Assembly: GCA_025200525.1 (NCBI GenBank)
Contig: JANUSC010000052.1
Span: 496,001-560,000 of the forward strand
DNA: 64,000 nt
Source: Camellia lanceoleosa
Taxonomy: Eukaryota; Streptophyta; Magnoliopsida; Ericales; Theaceae
Reading direction: 5' to 3'
Shown here: in pieces, positions 33,460 to 44,941 of the stretch
Layout: the number at the start of each line of letters is the position of its first letter
Position numbering within the stretch: position 1 is the first letter of the stretch
Translations under genes and position numbers: made by a program
Notes under the pieces: generated by a model
The model's database searches: none
The model's input: the letters and a program-made list of their open reading frames with translations, nothing else
Told to the model about the DNA's origin: nothing

Positions 33460-36400
33460 ATAAGCTGCTGCAGAAGGGTTCATCATAGCAGCACCCACAC
33501 TTTCTGAATTGCCTACAATTAGCTAGCCATTATTCATAAACTTGTAGCATTCATCTGTCTATTTGCCAGTCTGTCTTTCTCTCTAACACATGCAGACATA
33601 GAGACACACAAATACACACACCCTCTTCATATCTACATACTCTCTATGATAAGGGCTTTTATGTAATTTTGTAGATTTAATCCAAATTAAGTAATATCAC
33701 CACACTAGTGTGCAAATAAACGCACTTTTATCTTACATCTCCAACCTAATACCACCCCACTAATAATCCCAATACATAAACCCACCCAACCTTATCTGCA
33801 AAACAAACAAGGCCATGCAAAATGATAAGGCAAAGATATAACTTGAGTGAGCCCATCAAATGCAAACAAAATCAGGTCAGCTTTGCCTATTCCAACATAA
33901 AGAACCACAATTAGAACACATATAATGAAGAGGATGAAGACGGGCAGAATGTGGATATTAGGCTCAGTTAAAATTTCACTGCAACTTACCATTAACAAGG
34001 GGTTCAATAATCAAGATGTCAAATTTCATCATATTCCAAAAGCCACAACATACAAACTAATCACTTCAGCAGAGGGATTAGATATTTGGGATGTAATATT
34101 CCATGATATTTTTCAAAACCAGTGATCAATGCAAACTTACATGTGCATTAGTGTTCAATAGCTCAAAATAAACCAGTAGACAAAGAATCTTAGTCCATCC
34201 ACCAAAAGCTAACAACTTTCTGATCCAAAATTTCCCTAGAAAACACTTGTACATTATGATTGGCTCAAAATAAACCAACACAAAAGTAAATTTCAGTACA
34301 CTGTTTTGTGTTATGATCCTAATTTCACTGGAAAGTTCTTAGTCATTCCTAAAGTTATTCAATGAGAATTCAATCATTACACAAAATGGACAAGTAATAG
34401 CACCATGATGCCCGAATAAGTGGCTGATTGATGGCCCCATAGAAGGCATAACATGAAATTTTTCAAAAGATATTCAATAAAAATGCATCACAGAAATGAA
34501 GAATTTAAACTCCTAATAAAATAAGACTGAAAGTGATCATATGGCCTAATAGGTACCACACTTGCTCCATAGAAAGAAACAAAAACACTTTAAACCTATG
34601 TTTGACAAGGAACATTTCCCCCCTAAAATGTTAGGATCCATTTGCATCGTGGGGTGAGAAAATAAAAGAAAATAATTGCCCCCAATTTTGATACACTCTT
34701 ATTACATCCCAATTCATAGACAAACTCACTGTTAACAAATTTGAGATGCTAAATCCAACGTGTTAGCGGCTGATATTGTACAGTAAATTGGGCCATTAAC
34801 GAGAGACAACATGCTAATCAAAATAGTTTTTCAGTCATGATAGCATGACCAATCACAATTCATGTAGCATAAACATCAAATTATATTTTGGGTCAAATAA
34901 TCCTCCAAATGAAGTTAATTGTGTCCTACACTCTCTCAAATTATATTTTATACATAATTATATATATTTTTGGAAGAAATGGTTTAATCATGTAGCATAA
35001 ACATCAAATTATTTTTTTAATAGGATGGGTCCAAGGTCATGATGAAAAATAACGTAAAAAGGACTAATGGTCCCAAAAAAAAATACCAAAAAAAAGGATG
35101 GGTCCAGTGATTACTAAATTGGAGAGATACACCTATTCCAATGATTACCGATTTCTAGTACTAATAATGAGAAAAATATTTTATTTTTATTTTTATTTGC
35201 TATAACATAAATTGCCTTTTAATAAATGCATCTATAAAGGTAACATGGGCGAAACCTATTCGAAACATCTATGGTTTGCTTTGTGATTCATGTACATTCT
35301 AAAGCATGTAAATTAAATAATAAAAAGAAAAGAAAAAAACAAAAAGAAAAAGAAAAGAGGTAACTAAAAAGATTGTCCATTTACTATTAAAACTATACCT
35401 AATTTTTTAAATGGAGTACTTCGGAGTTGACAGCTTAGGTCATTGTTTACCAATGGTTGACATATTTTGGCTTGGGATCCTCAATCTTCAGTCTCACCCT
35501 TGTATTACTGTTACATTACCGTAATTTGAATTAGGGGGAAAAAAATCATTAAATGCGTCTTAATAATTTAAAAAATAATCATTGTCCTCATTGTCATAGC
35601 AATAATCTTAAAATAATAATAGCTACAACATATTCAAACAACTCCACTGGAACACACGTACCACAATTTTTTTTCAATCTTTAACATGAAGATTGATGTC
35701 CTCTGACTTTACAGTAGAATTAATTTTTTCCAGGAAAAAATAACTAAATAAAGGACAAAATTGGATAAAATAGTAGCAGGAGGAAGATTCAAATCTAGTG
35801 GGTGTAAAAACTTATTTTATTTTATCGAAGACGAAGAGAAAGGAAAATATCACAACTGAACTACTATCTTAACCATTTAGATGCATTTCAGGGTAAAAAT
35901 TGTAATCATTCCAACTATTCTTTGGGGAAAAAAAAAAAAAAAAATCAGCAAGCACAAGTTTATAATCCAACAAAAAAAATTTAATCCCCAGCACTTAAAC
36001 CCTATAGTAAAGTCTTTTGCATCCAAAAGGACAATGCCTCTAATTCAGTTTTGGAAAAAGTCTTAGTAGATTGCATTTATCTGCAACAAAGAATCATGAC
36101 AACACTGAACAGAACCAAGTCTCAAGATATTCCACCTTGGATCTACAACGAGCAGGAAAATAACTATACAGCTAACATCATACATATTTACATGTGGTTT
36201 GTAAATTGAGAGGGTTAACCTTGAGGATTAAGATAGAATTGTATCAAGTCACAAGAATTGGCATGACAAAAGTCTACATATATATATATATATGCATGGT
36301 GTATATATATGTATGTGCGTGCGTCATTTGAAGTGATAAAATGAACAGTGAAGATCATGCCAACAAGTAGAGAAAGTTTAGAAAATTCAAAAATAATCTT

Positions 36401-36690
36401 AATGAAATCAGGAAGTTTTAAAGTTATAAACAACTTGAAATGCCAGGGAAACCTTTTATGTATGTATTTTTTTCAACTCAAAATCAATCCCCCGTGTTGT
36501 TACAAAGTGTTATGTGTTCTATGTTTTGTTTAATTGATTATTTAGCCTGAGGGCAGGAGGGCTTGCGGCGATGGGAGGGGTTTGCAACAGTGGGTAGTTC
36601 ACGGTGGTGGAGTTCCCTGCAGTGGCAGTGGCTACAGGCGATGATAGTGGCTGGTGGTGTACAAGATATGTATTGAGAAACCGCATTTTA
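33460..36690. other. CACTA interior without recognised coding sequence
   Basis: AT-rich DNA with simple repeats: TA tract near 36281-36293, A-rich tract near 35929-35944, and a G-rich GGTGG/GCAGTGG stretch at 36540-36660. The small ORFs here have no domain. A minus-strand frame at 32313-32513 is open but unrecognised. Confidence 0.55.
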
Positions 36691-36814
36691 GGATTTTGTC
36701 CAAAAAGGTAAATTTGATTGTATTTTTAAAAAATAGGTAAATTTGATTGTATTTTTAAAAAATGTACTAAGTGCGTAAACTGAGGATTTATGGTGTGTGG
36801 AAATAGAAGCTCTT

Positions 36815-37038
36815 AGGTGGTTTGAAAGCTTTTTGTTATTGGATCAGGGATCATGATATTCAAGCTTCCTGATAATATGGCTCAAATAATTTAAGAAGAT
36901 AAACAGACTGCATAGATGTACAATAGGTGATTTCAAAGCTTTCTATTGTTGAATTAGGGGTCATGATATTCAAGCTTCCTCATAAATATGGCTCAAATAA
37001 TTTAAGAAGATAAACAGACTGCATAGATGTACAACATA
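36815..37038. repeat. Tandem duplication of about 113 bp
   Basis: Two adjacent copies share ATCATGATATTCAAGCTTCCT, GGCTCAAATAATTTAAGAAG and ATAAACAGACTGCATAGATG. They start near 36815 and 36927. A shorter 30-bp tandem repeat (GGTAAATTTGATTGTATTTTTAAAAAAT) lies just upstream at 36700-36760. Confidence 0.85.
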
Positions 37039-37136
37039 TGCTTGCACCTCGCGCTTAGGGTATAAGAGACCTTATTGCCTTGGTGCGCCTAGAGCCTTTT
37101 AAAACACTGGTCAATCCTATGCACTTTTGAAAAAGC

Positions 37137-37620
37137 ATGGAGCCAGAACAGAGTGCAATGAGCACGTTTGAGAAATCTTCAGAAGAAGATCACTTGATCA
37201 GAAGCACAAAGAAAATCAAAAGCAATGCCACGATGGAAGAAAAAGAAATGGAAGTGGAAACTGAGATGAAAGAAGCCCAGCCTGTTGAAGGTCCACCAGT
37301 AAAATCGTTTAAAGACCCTCTAGCATTCCCAAAGAACATGGATTACTACTTTGATAATAGGGTGGAAATCTTATCATCAGATGAAGAAGAAGATGAAAAG
37401 AGACAGAGAACCACCACTGGGGAAGGAAAGCCTAGGTTTGCAGGACTACCGAAAGTGTCAAGAAAGCTTCTGCAGAAGATCAGGAAACCTTGGGAGAATG
37501 CATTGATTGTCAAACTATTGGGTAAAAGCATAGGCTATAGAATGCTCTGTTCTAGGCTACAGAATATCTAACGGCTGTAGGGCGAATTCAATGCCATTGA
37601 TTTGGGGACACAAAAGATCT
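37137..37620 (+). pseudogene. LINE (L1-type) ORF1 fragment with DUF4283 start
   Basis: From ATG 37137 the frame begins MEPEQSAMST, runs through an acidic and basic low-complexity region, and reaches the DUF4283 signature of plant L1 ORF1 proteins: GLPKVSRKLLQKIRKPWENA, IVKLLGKSIGYRML. It hits TAA at about 37569-37571 and then TAG, but GEFNAIDLG follows in frame, as expected of the family. DUF4283 normally precedes a CCHC knuckle and serves as an RNA-binding gag-like protein. The rest of the LINE is absent, so this is a fragment inside the CACTA element. Confidence 0.75.
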
Positions 37621-38022
37621 AAAACTGTCTATTTTAGTTAATTAAGAATGATGACGAAACCACCTATTAAAAAAAAAAAGGAATGACGACGAAAAATATT
37701 TTGGTCAAAATGTTAGTGATCAAGACAAAACAAAAATAGTTATCTCATTGAATTGTCAATATTTTCTTTTTCCAAGTTTACGAGCACATAAAGAGAACTG
37801 AAACATATATTGTCGAGGTTTTTTTTTTCAATTTTTTAGTCCTAAAAGTGACAGAATCATGCAAAGTTCTACATCATATGGCATGTTTGATTTGCAAAAA
37901 GGTTGGAGTGATTGGGAAAAGTTGGAAATAATTGCAATTTGAAGCAGAAGCAAAATTTGATTGTAAGTTTAGAGGGAGAGTTGTCTGGGGGAGGATTGGA
38001 CTGCAGGGTAGAGAAATTGTAG

Positions 38023-38424
38023 ACACTCAACTGCAAAGGTCTAGGTGGTGGTGGTGAAATTGTCCAAGTTGGCCATGTAAGGTCTAACAGTTACAATGTG
38101 CCTCCTCAATCACTAGTCACTCCTTATAGAATGTCATGTGATGGTCGAAGCGTGTTGAAGAGATCATACACAGAGGTGTTCTCCAGGCCCTACAAGTACA
38201 ACAATGGAGGTAGAGTTTGGAAGGTGAAGCTGGTTATCAGTCCAGGACAGTTACTGGAGATACTGTCACAGGAGACTCGAACCCAAGAATTGATTGAAAG
38301 TGTAAGAACTGTTGCCAAATGCAGAAATATTGGGGTTTCGTCTCTGGGATTTTCGGATCAGTGGAGTCTTTCCAGCAGCAGCTTGAATGCTTCCTCCAAG
38401 CAAGATGGTTTATTGGAGATTTAG
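38023..38424 (+). pseudogene. DUF4228 (PADRE-like) protein fragment
   Basis: The frame is open from after TAG 38020-38022 to TAG at 38422-38424. The first part is unremarkable. From about 38206 it reads GGRVWKVKLVISPGQLLEIL and then RTQELIESVRTVAKC, the typical C-terminal half of plant DUF4228 proteins, and ends Ser-rich (FSDQWSLSSSS). The proteins are often stress-induced and of unknown biochemical role. The usual N terminus (MGN...) is absent and there is no good ATG, so this is a partial copy carried by the CACTA element, not a complete gene. Confidence 0.6.
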
Positions 38425-38879
38425 ACATACATATCCTAACCCCCCCACATGATTTTAAGTTTGAGTTTTTTTTTTTTTCAAAGTTATAGTTCGTTGATAG
38501 ACAAAAACAAATACATCAAGAGTGATTATCTCTATTTTCTAGAAGAAAATATAACCAAGATTCAGTGTTCCAAATACGCACATTCGAACAACAAAACATA
38601 TTGCTTCCGTCAATTAACAACCATAACCTGTAACATACTACGGCAAACATAGACAATTTTTAATAAATTAACATAATCAACATAATAATATAAGCTTGAT
38701 AAACAAGTGTTCCCCATATAATTCTACAAACCACAAATACACTTAATCGATCCTCATCTAAATCTAGTTGCTTATGCTTGAAGAACAAAGGAGATCTGAT
38801 CTTTTAATAAATAAATAATAATAAAAAAAAAAACTGAAATTCAAGTCAAAATAAAACGCCTCAAAATAAAGAGAGGGGG

Positions 38880-39130
38880 GGAGAGAGAGAGTACCTCACC
38901 GATCTGAATCTGTGAATCTCTGAATTCAAGTCGAAATTTCTGTTTCACTGAGACCGAGCTGAATCTGTGAATCTCTGAATCACAGAGCTGAACTGACAGA
39001 GATAACTAGGGTTTAGACAGCAGAGAGAGAGAGAGAGGGGGAAGAGAGAGAGTACCTCACCGATCTGAATCGATTTGAGGGGGAGGAGAATGATGTTAAG
39101 AAGAAGAGAGAGAGTACCTCAAACTGAATC
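38880..39130. repeat. Subterminal direct repeats with GA tracts
   Basis: The phrase GAGAGAGTACCTCACCGATCTGAAT occurs near 38884 and 39046, with a shorter related copy at 39110. CTGAATCTGTGAATCTCTGAAT is repeated nearby, and short GA runs lie between. These repeats belong to the right part of the CACTA element. Confidence 0.75.
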
Positions 39131-39324
39131 GATTCACCGATCTGAATCGATTCACCGATCTGAACTTCGAAATGCCTCTGACTTCGATTTTGAACGATCT
39201 TAGACAGCGCAGAGGGGGCGAGAGAGAGAGCGCGAGAGTGGGAGTGAGATTTTCGTTATACTTGCTTATCATATTCAAAATAAAGGTGAAACAGGAGAGG
39301 AGGAGGGCGTTGAACGGAAACCAT

Positions 39325-39460
39325 TCCAAGGCGTTTAAAAAACGTCTTTGATTCTTGAAACGGCGCCGTTTCAATTACAGAAAAATAAGACGTTTATAAA
39401 ACGCCGTAAAATATTAGAAACAATGGCGTTTTTAAAAACGCCGTTAAAAAAACGCCACCT
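39325..39460. repeat. Right subterminal palindromic repeats of the CACTA element
   Basis: GGCGTTTAAAAAACGTC, GACGTTTATAAAACGCC and GGCGTTTTTAAAAACGCC occur close together before the terminus at 39481, mirroring the left-end array. Confidence 0.75.
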
Positions 39461-39484
39461 AAACTCATATTTCCTGTAGTGTTC

Positions 39485-40751
39485 GACATCAGATGTCAAA
39501 AAATACCACAAGAGAGATCAAAATACAACAAACTTTTAGTTCATTATGAGTTGATGATATGAGTGTTTGAAAAACCAACAACCACAGGCACTTGAACAAT
39601 AACTATAACAGGCGATATATTGTAAAAAGCCACTGTGACCTTAAAATTTTTACTCTTTTTTTCAATTTTATTTTAATGAGAGGAATTACAAACAGAACAA
39701 TACCAAAAATTGATGCAAAAATTAGTATTAATGTTCTAATATCATTTATTTATGATGGATGCATATGGCAGAATGATATGGCGAGTCCAGACGTAGGAGC
39801 AGTGGAGCAACTTCAACAGGTAGAGGCCACGCAAAGCTGCCCGGGCCCCCCAGAGGCAGAGTTGGAGGTGGAGCTGCCATCTATTGAACAAGATGCAAAA
39901 TTTTGAGAAGAAAAAATACTTCCTTAGTAGTATTCCATGTCCAAGCAAAAACTTTTGTCAGTTAGCATTTTGTTCAATTCATTAAGTCATTTCTAAATCC
40001 CATGAGAAAATTTCCAACTGTAATTAAATTTTGAATGAGATCATGGAACCAATGGCAACGCTTGCTTATAATTTCTAACTCGTGATTATTTTTTCTTTTT
40101 TTTTTTTCTTTTTTCTTTTTTTTTTTCTCTTTTGTTAATGATGAAACAAATTTCTCTTTTATTAATTGGAATTACATAATTAGTTAAATATATTCAGTCC
40201 AAAAGAAAAAGATTACTTATTTTGATGTATATATTTTGATTTTACTATACTTTCTCCTCCTCAAAACTACTGATGTCTACATTTCGTCCATTGCATTTTT
40301 CAGAATGCAGTGATCGATCATTTAAGTGATCACTTCATTGAACTTTTTTTGAAAATTTCACCAATGTTGAGATTTAAGAGCGATAGATTGCTCTTTATAG
40401 GGCGATCGATCGCCAATAGAGGTCAATTATTCAGCTTTTCTTTCTCTCTCTCCTCATTCACTTCTCTTCTCGCGTGGTTGAGATTTGACTTTGTAACCCC
40501 AAATAATAACTAGTAAGATTTGATTTTGTAATTATGATTAGTGTAATATTAATTTGAGGTTTAATATAGCACAGGACTTTAAGAATAGAAAGTGAATAAG
40601 ACTTGCTATCATATAGAAATTTGATTAAAAACTCCTTTATTCCCTCAAAGCATAAACATAATACAAGTACTTCACTCTTTACCTCAACAACAAACTTGTT
40701 GGCAATGAAAAGAATTTTACAATTAAAAAATATATTTGGTAGAAAGGAATA
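39485..40751. other. Intergenic DNA with a GC-rich patch
   Basis: Mostly AT-rich. A GC-rich patch at 39765-39905 has an open frame on plus (MASPDVGAVEQ, then EAELEVELPS) and also a Gly/Arg-rich frame in another register. Such dual openness cannot be resolved and no family is recognised. Poly(T) near 40090-40130. Confidence 0.45.
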
Positions 40752-40974
40752 GGGTTAATTATATCAAAACTTCCTAAATTATTAGTGCATATCACTTTAT
40801 CTCATCATCTATGAATCTATACATTTTGACTTCTTTAACTATAAAAACACATTGCCTTCAAGTATTTGTACGATTTTTTATAGTTGAAGAGTCAAAATGT
40901 ATGAATTTATAGATTAGGGATAAGAGATGATATTCACTAACTAACAATTGAAGAAGTTTTGATGCAATTAGCCC
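40752..40974. mobile_element. MITE with long terminal inverted repeats
   Basis: The left end GGGTTAATTATATCAAAACT and the right end, inverted, GGGCTAATTGCATCAAAACT start arms of nearly 100 bp each that pair across the 223-bp element (CATTTTGACT and AGTCAAAATG, TATAAAAA and TTTTTTATAG in the centre). It lies about 85 bp downstream of the stop codon of the ascorbate oxidase gene. Confidence 0.78.
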
Positions 40975-41058
40975 AAAAAAATATCCACTACATACAAAAT
41001 GATCCACAATTTAAAATTTAAAAAAAGAAAAAATGTGTCAAGCGTTTTGTGAAAGGAA

Positions 41059-43259
41059 CTATGGCCTATGGAGGAAGGCTTTGGTTTCACCACAACCCAT
41101 AATAGATGATGGCAATCGTCCCACTTTGTCTATCCCTTCTTCAAAAGCCAGCCCCATTCCCATATAGAAGTGAGACTCTATGTGGCAATGGAATGCCCAC
41201 ACACCAGGATTATCTGCCCGGAACCTCAAAGCTGTCCATCCATAAGGCTGCACAGCCACTGTATTCTTCATGATTGGATTAACGAAATTGTACTTTTTTG
41301 GATCTGTAGACATGTTGAACTTGCCTGTCCCATAACCCATGACCCAAAAATCGTGCCCGTGTAGATGCCAAGGATGCGTCTCGCTGTTGTTCTTGGTCAT
41401 TGTATTGGCATTTTGAAGTATAATGTCCACTGTTGAATTGAATTTCAGCCTATAGATGGAGTCACTTGAAGTGGCATTTGTATTGTTGGCTACACTGTAA
41501 ATGTCATAGTTGGCAAAGTCGTAACCATTTGGAGGAGAATTTTGGTTGAATGCGTGCTTTAAATTTTGCTTGAGGGCAATTAGATATGGGGTCTGGGGAA
41601 AGTTGAAGGAGACATTGTTGATGGACCAGCGTACGTGCCCGTTGATGGTATTTTGAGTGTTGAGCATCACAATTACTCTGTCTGATGTTTGGGGAGGAGG
41701 TAGGATGTAACCTTGTCGGGCCTTGATCTTTATGCTTTGATTCACCCTGGCTTCTACATCGTTCCAAAGAGGGCCAGTGGGTGGAACTGTTGGGGGAGAT
41801 CTTTTAGGATGGTTAGGGTAGTAATTGAGAATGGCTAAACCATTTGTAGTTGTGCTATTCCGGCTAACCACTTTTGAACTTGCCCAGTAATTTCTTGAAG
41901 GGTCTTGATCAGCTTTTATTAGGACAGAGTATGTCTCACCAGAGTAGATGAATAAATTTTTCACTACAAATGGCTCAACATAGTGCCCATCTGCTTCAAC
42001 AACGGTCATATTATGACCCTGCATTACAAATATAATACTATTACATTAGCAATTAATGACTAGAAGAAAAGAAAAAAGAAAAAAAGAATTGGTTTAGAAT
42101 GTGGTTGTTCAAATCTATGTTAAAAAAATAAATTACCTCTATTTCAAAACTGAGGGCTGCTAAAGCAGTCAAGCTACCAATCCGTAGTCGGTATGTTTTT
42201 CCAGGAATAACCCTAAGAACATAAGGAGAGCATTCAGGATTTGTAGCATTACAAAGACTGGCTTGTATACCGGGAGTAGAGCAATCGAACTGTCCTTTTC
42301 CTTGTATCAGAAGTGACTGCAAATTCAAAAAAGTGACCAAAAAAAAAAAAAGGTTACAAACCAACCATTAAACATATGTAATTAATTGGGATTGTAAATA
42401 CTAAATATATAGTATCAAGTATGTATAAACCTGAGGCTCCCCAACCCAAACAAAGGGTATGGAAGATAGTCCAGCGGCTTGCTCAAATGTGCTTTTGTGG
42501 TACCAATCGTTGAGGATGATGCTCCGATCATAATCGTAGGAAAAGGGCTCTGATTCTCCGTCAGGAAGTGCTACGCGGATGGATCCATACAGCCCACCTG
42601 TTCTTTGCATTCCATAATGTGCGTGGTACATATACGTCCCAGGCTGCGAATTCCATAATGTGCGTGGTACATATAATGTGTTCAATCAGAATCTTAACCA
42701 GCAAGAATCTCAACAAGGAACAGAACACATAAATAAGGCTTTTTGTTGCTAAAAAAAACTTACCCTATCCACAACAAATTTGTAGACAAAGGTGTCTCCT
42801 GGTAAAATCGGACACTGAGTTATCCCTTCTGTTCCATCAGACCAAGGTGATCCAATCTGCAAGTAATTACCATTTTCAACTCAACTCAAGTCTGATCTCA
42901 ATATTTATAATAATATATTAATGTATCTCAAAATTAATAAGAAGCTATATATATAATATAGTGGTGTGTACCTGTCGAATACCATGCCAATGGATGGCGA
43001 CATTTTCAGTTTCCAAACTGTTCTTGAGCTCTACAATGACAGTATCGTTTTGTTGAGCCAAGATTGTTGGACCTGGGGACTTCCCATTAATGGTGATGAC
43101 CAGTTTGTTATAGCAATCTGGAGACTTGAACTCATGCTTTACCTCCCATTTGAAATGCCGAACTCTACTGGCCTCTGCAGATGGAACACTGATCACTAGA
43201 CAAACAACAAGGAGGCACACAGACAACAACCTTGTCACAATTTGACAAAGCTCAACCAT
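41059..43259 (-). CDS. L-ascorbate oxidase, multicopper oxidase, five exons
   Basis: Exons (minus): 43259-42972, 42856-42764, 42643-42431, 42316-42137, 42018-41059. All introns start GT and end AG and every exon keeps phase, giving 577 aa plus TAG. In the family the enzyme oxidises ascorbate with O2 reduced to water, in the apoplast. A hydrophobic signal peptide (residues 1 to about 30) precedes the [10 protein letters not shown] start of the mature enzyme. Copper-binding motifs are IHWHGI (exon 1), YHAHYGMQR (exon 3), [14 protein letters not shown] and [16 protein letters not shown] (exon 5). [14 protein letters not shown] and [18 protein letters not shown] are typical of ascorbate oxidase rather than laccase. 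The third intron acceptor region is unusual (see 42610-42675). It is the only intact host gene seen here. Confidence 0.95.
42610..42675 (-). repeat. 25-bp perfect direct repeat across the exon 3 acceptor
   Basis: TCCATAATGTGCGTGGTACAT plus flanking bases occurs identically at 42610-42634 (inside exon 3) and 42651-42675 (intron 2). The acceptor CAG (42644-42646) lies between them. The intron copy sits where a pyrimidine-rich tract is expected and makes the intron read in frame with exon 3 for some distance. Confidence 0.9.
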
Positions 43260-43270
43260 GTCTTCAATTC

Positions 43271-43296
43271 CTATCTCCTATCTCCTATCTCCTATC
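43271..43296 (-). repeat. 7-bp tandem repeat in the ascorbate oxidase leader
   Basis: CTATCTC is repeated nearly four times, ending about 12 bases upstream of the ATG. On the transcript it reads as GATAGGA units in the 5' untranslated region. Confidence 0.75.
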
Positions 43297-43398
43297 GTCA
43301 GGTACAAAATAATGGGTTTGTTATAATAACTGAATTAATTGAAATGGGAAGGAAACTGGTATGCTTGATTGAAGTGTTTGATCCTCTTCTTGATCTTT

Positions 43399-43412
43399 GT
43401 ATATATATATAT
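43399..43412 (-). promoter_or_regulatory. TATA-like element of the ascorbate oxidase gene
   Basis: The alternating TA tract (TATATATATATATA on the minus strand) lies about 140 bases upstream of the ATG, a normal distance for a plant core promoter. The assignment rests on position only; simple TA repeats can arise by chance. Confidence 0.5.
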
Positions 43413-43665
43413 GAAGATGTGTTGATTGATTCCAGCCATGTGAAAGTCAATAAGAGTGGCTACCTCAGGCTGATAAAAAAAAAAAGGGTGGCTCCCTCTG
43501 CTATACCTATTACATACGAATATATCAGAGGATTGGGGGTAGGTGGAGCGAGTGGACCAAGGCAAATGTTGAAACTGGGTTGCATATACATGCGCGTATA
43601 ACAGTCTAAACGAAGAAATGTCCTGGGTGTTTCCTCCTATGGGATTGGGGGTGGGGAATATTTAT

Positions 43666-44748
43666 GAGTCCAGATCCTCTCCAACCCTCTCTCCGGTCAA
43701 TGGCTGGGATTGGCCACGTCACTCTTAACAAAATCTACGGCTCAGATTAGTTAAAAAAAAATTTGAATTTCAAAGAAATTTTGCAATGGACAGTGCGTGT
43801 GTTCACACAGTCTAAAAAAAAAGTGCTTTGACTCTCTCTTTCCCTCTCACAGTCATGGCAGATTCACACATTAAATTCGCCATTTCACAACATTCTACCA
43901 TACATCCCTTGCAATTCGTCCATTATTTCAACCTCCTCACCGTCAAACCCATTTGGGTCTTCAGTTTTTCCAAACCCTTCGGCGACCCTCACGCACCACC
44001 GCAACCGCCAGCACCCGCCGGACTCCTCTCCCATCCCCCACCCCCACCCCCACCCCCCCCCCAACCAGCTTCAGCCGATCCAATCCCTCATTCTTCTTCC
44101 AGATTTGAAATTTTCAGATCAATTTTTTCAGAGCAAAACGCATGTACAAATCATTAACTCTCCAAAAACAATATAAAGAAAGAAATGAAAAAATCAAAGA
44201 AAAGAAAGAAATTGAAGCAACCAGAAACTAGAGTGTTGAATTTGGATGATTTATGTGACTTGAATTTTAGAGAGAAAAGGTGGGTTTGCTTCAAAATTTG
44301 TGGCTTGAATTGTATTTTTGTTTATTTTCCATTTTTTAAGTCTGAATCATCAGATTTTGATGATTTTAACATTTGTGGCTCGATGATTTGTTGGGTGTTC
44401 TTTCAAATCTCTGAAACTTTGGTGGTAAATTTGCAGATTTTATCTTTCGATCAATGCGGAATTGTTGGTCACATTGGAGTAGATCGGCCACAGTTGGGAA
44501 GAGACAAGGAAGGGCGGGAGAGAGAAGAGAGATTGGTCGTCGGCAGCAAGAGAAGAGAGAAGAGAGTAGATCAGTTGTTGTTGTTCACCGTTGGGAAGAG
44601 AGACGGAGAAGAGAATAAAGAGAGCGCAAGCAATATAGCACAAATTTAATTTTTTTTTATAGTTAATCTAAGCCGTAGATTTTGTTAGGAATGATGTGGC
44701 CAAATCTTGACCGTTGATCAAAGGAAGGGCTGGAGAGGATCTGAACTC
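43666..44748. mobile_element. Mutator-like non-autonomous element (MULE)
   Basis: Terminal inverted repeats of about 90 bp: the left begins GAGTCCAGATCCTCTCC (43666-43754) and the right, inverted, GAGTTCAGATCCTCTCC (44748-44656). Both share AACAAAATCTACGGC near the inner edge. A 9-bp target duplication (AATATTTAT at 43657-43665, AACATTTAC at 44749-44757, two transitions) is the size expected of Mutator. The interior has CT/GA-rich tracts, a Pro-rich frame (43828-44157) and an Arg/Glu-rich frame (44185-44649), neither recognised. It lies about 400 bp upstream of the ascorbate oxidase ATG. Confidence 0.82.
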
Positions 44749-44941
44749 AACATTTACCTACGAACCAATAGTGTCGTTATAGGAGAATATTGTATTCTTA
44801 CCCTTTTTCAAAAAACTTTGGTTTAATGGAATAATTTTTTGTGTCAATAGTTAGATGTTGTGTGACGCCTTCTTCTATTGTGGTTGAATTTTATAAAATG
44901 CTTTATATGTATGTTACATGTTTGAGAGGAAATAATAGACA

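Larger units (their letters stand above)
30683..39481. mobile_element. Non-autonomous CACTA element carrying captured gene fragments
   Basis: The left end is CACTGCTGGAAAT (30683) and the right end, read inverted, is CACTACAGGAAAT (from 39481). The 3-bp target duplication is TTC on both sides (30680-30682 and 39482-39484). Both subterminal regions carry many short palindromes of the form GGCGTTTT-AAAACGCC. The 8.8-kb interior lacks an intact transposase. It has a short En/Spm-type transposase exon remnant (33019-33108), the last exon of LSM7 (31521-31610), a DUF4228-like fragment (38023-38424) and an L1 ORF1 fragment (37137-37620). Mobility would need transposase from an autonomous relative. 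Confidence 0.85.

Noticed and set aside
39592..39906. Plus-strand ORF over a GC-rich patch
   Set aside because: Two other frames are also open there; no recognised domain.
41059..43259. Laccase as the identity of the multicopper oxidase
   Set aside because: [14 protein letters not shown] and exon 5 blocks fit ascorbate oxidase better.
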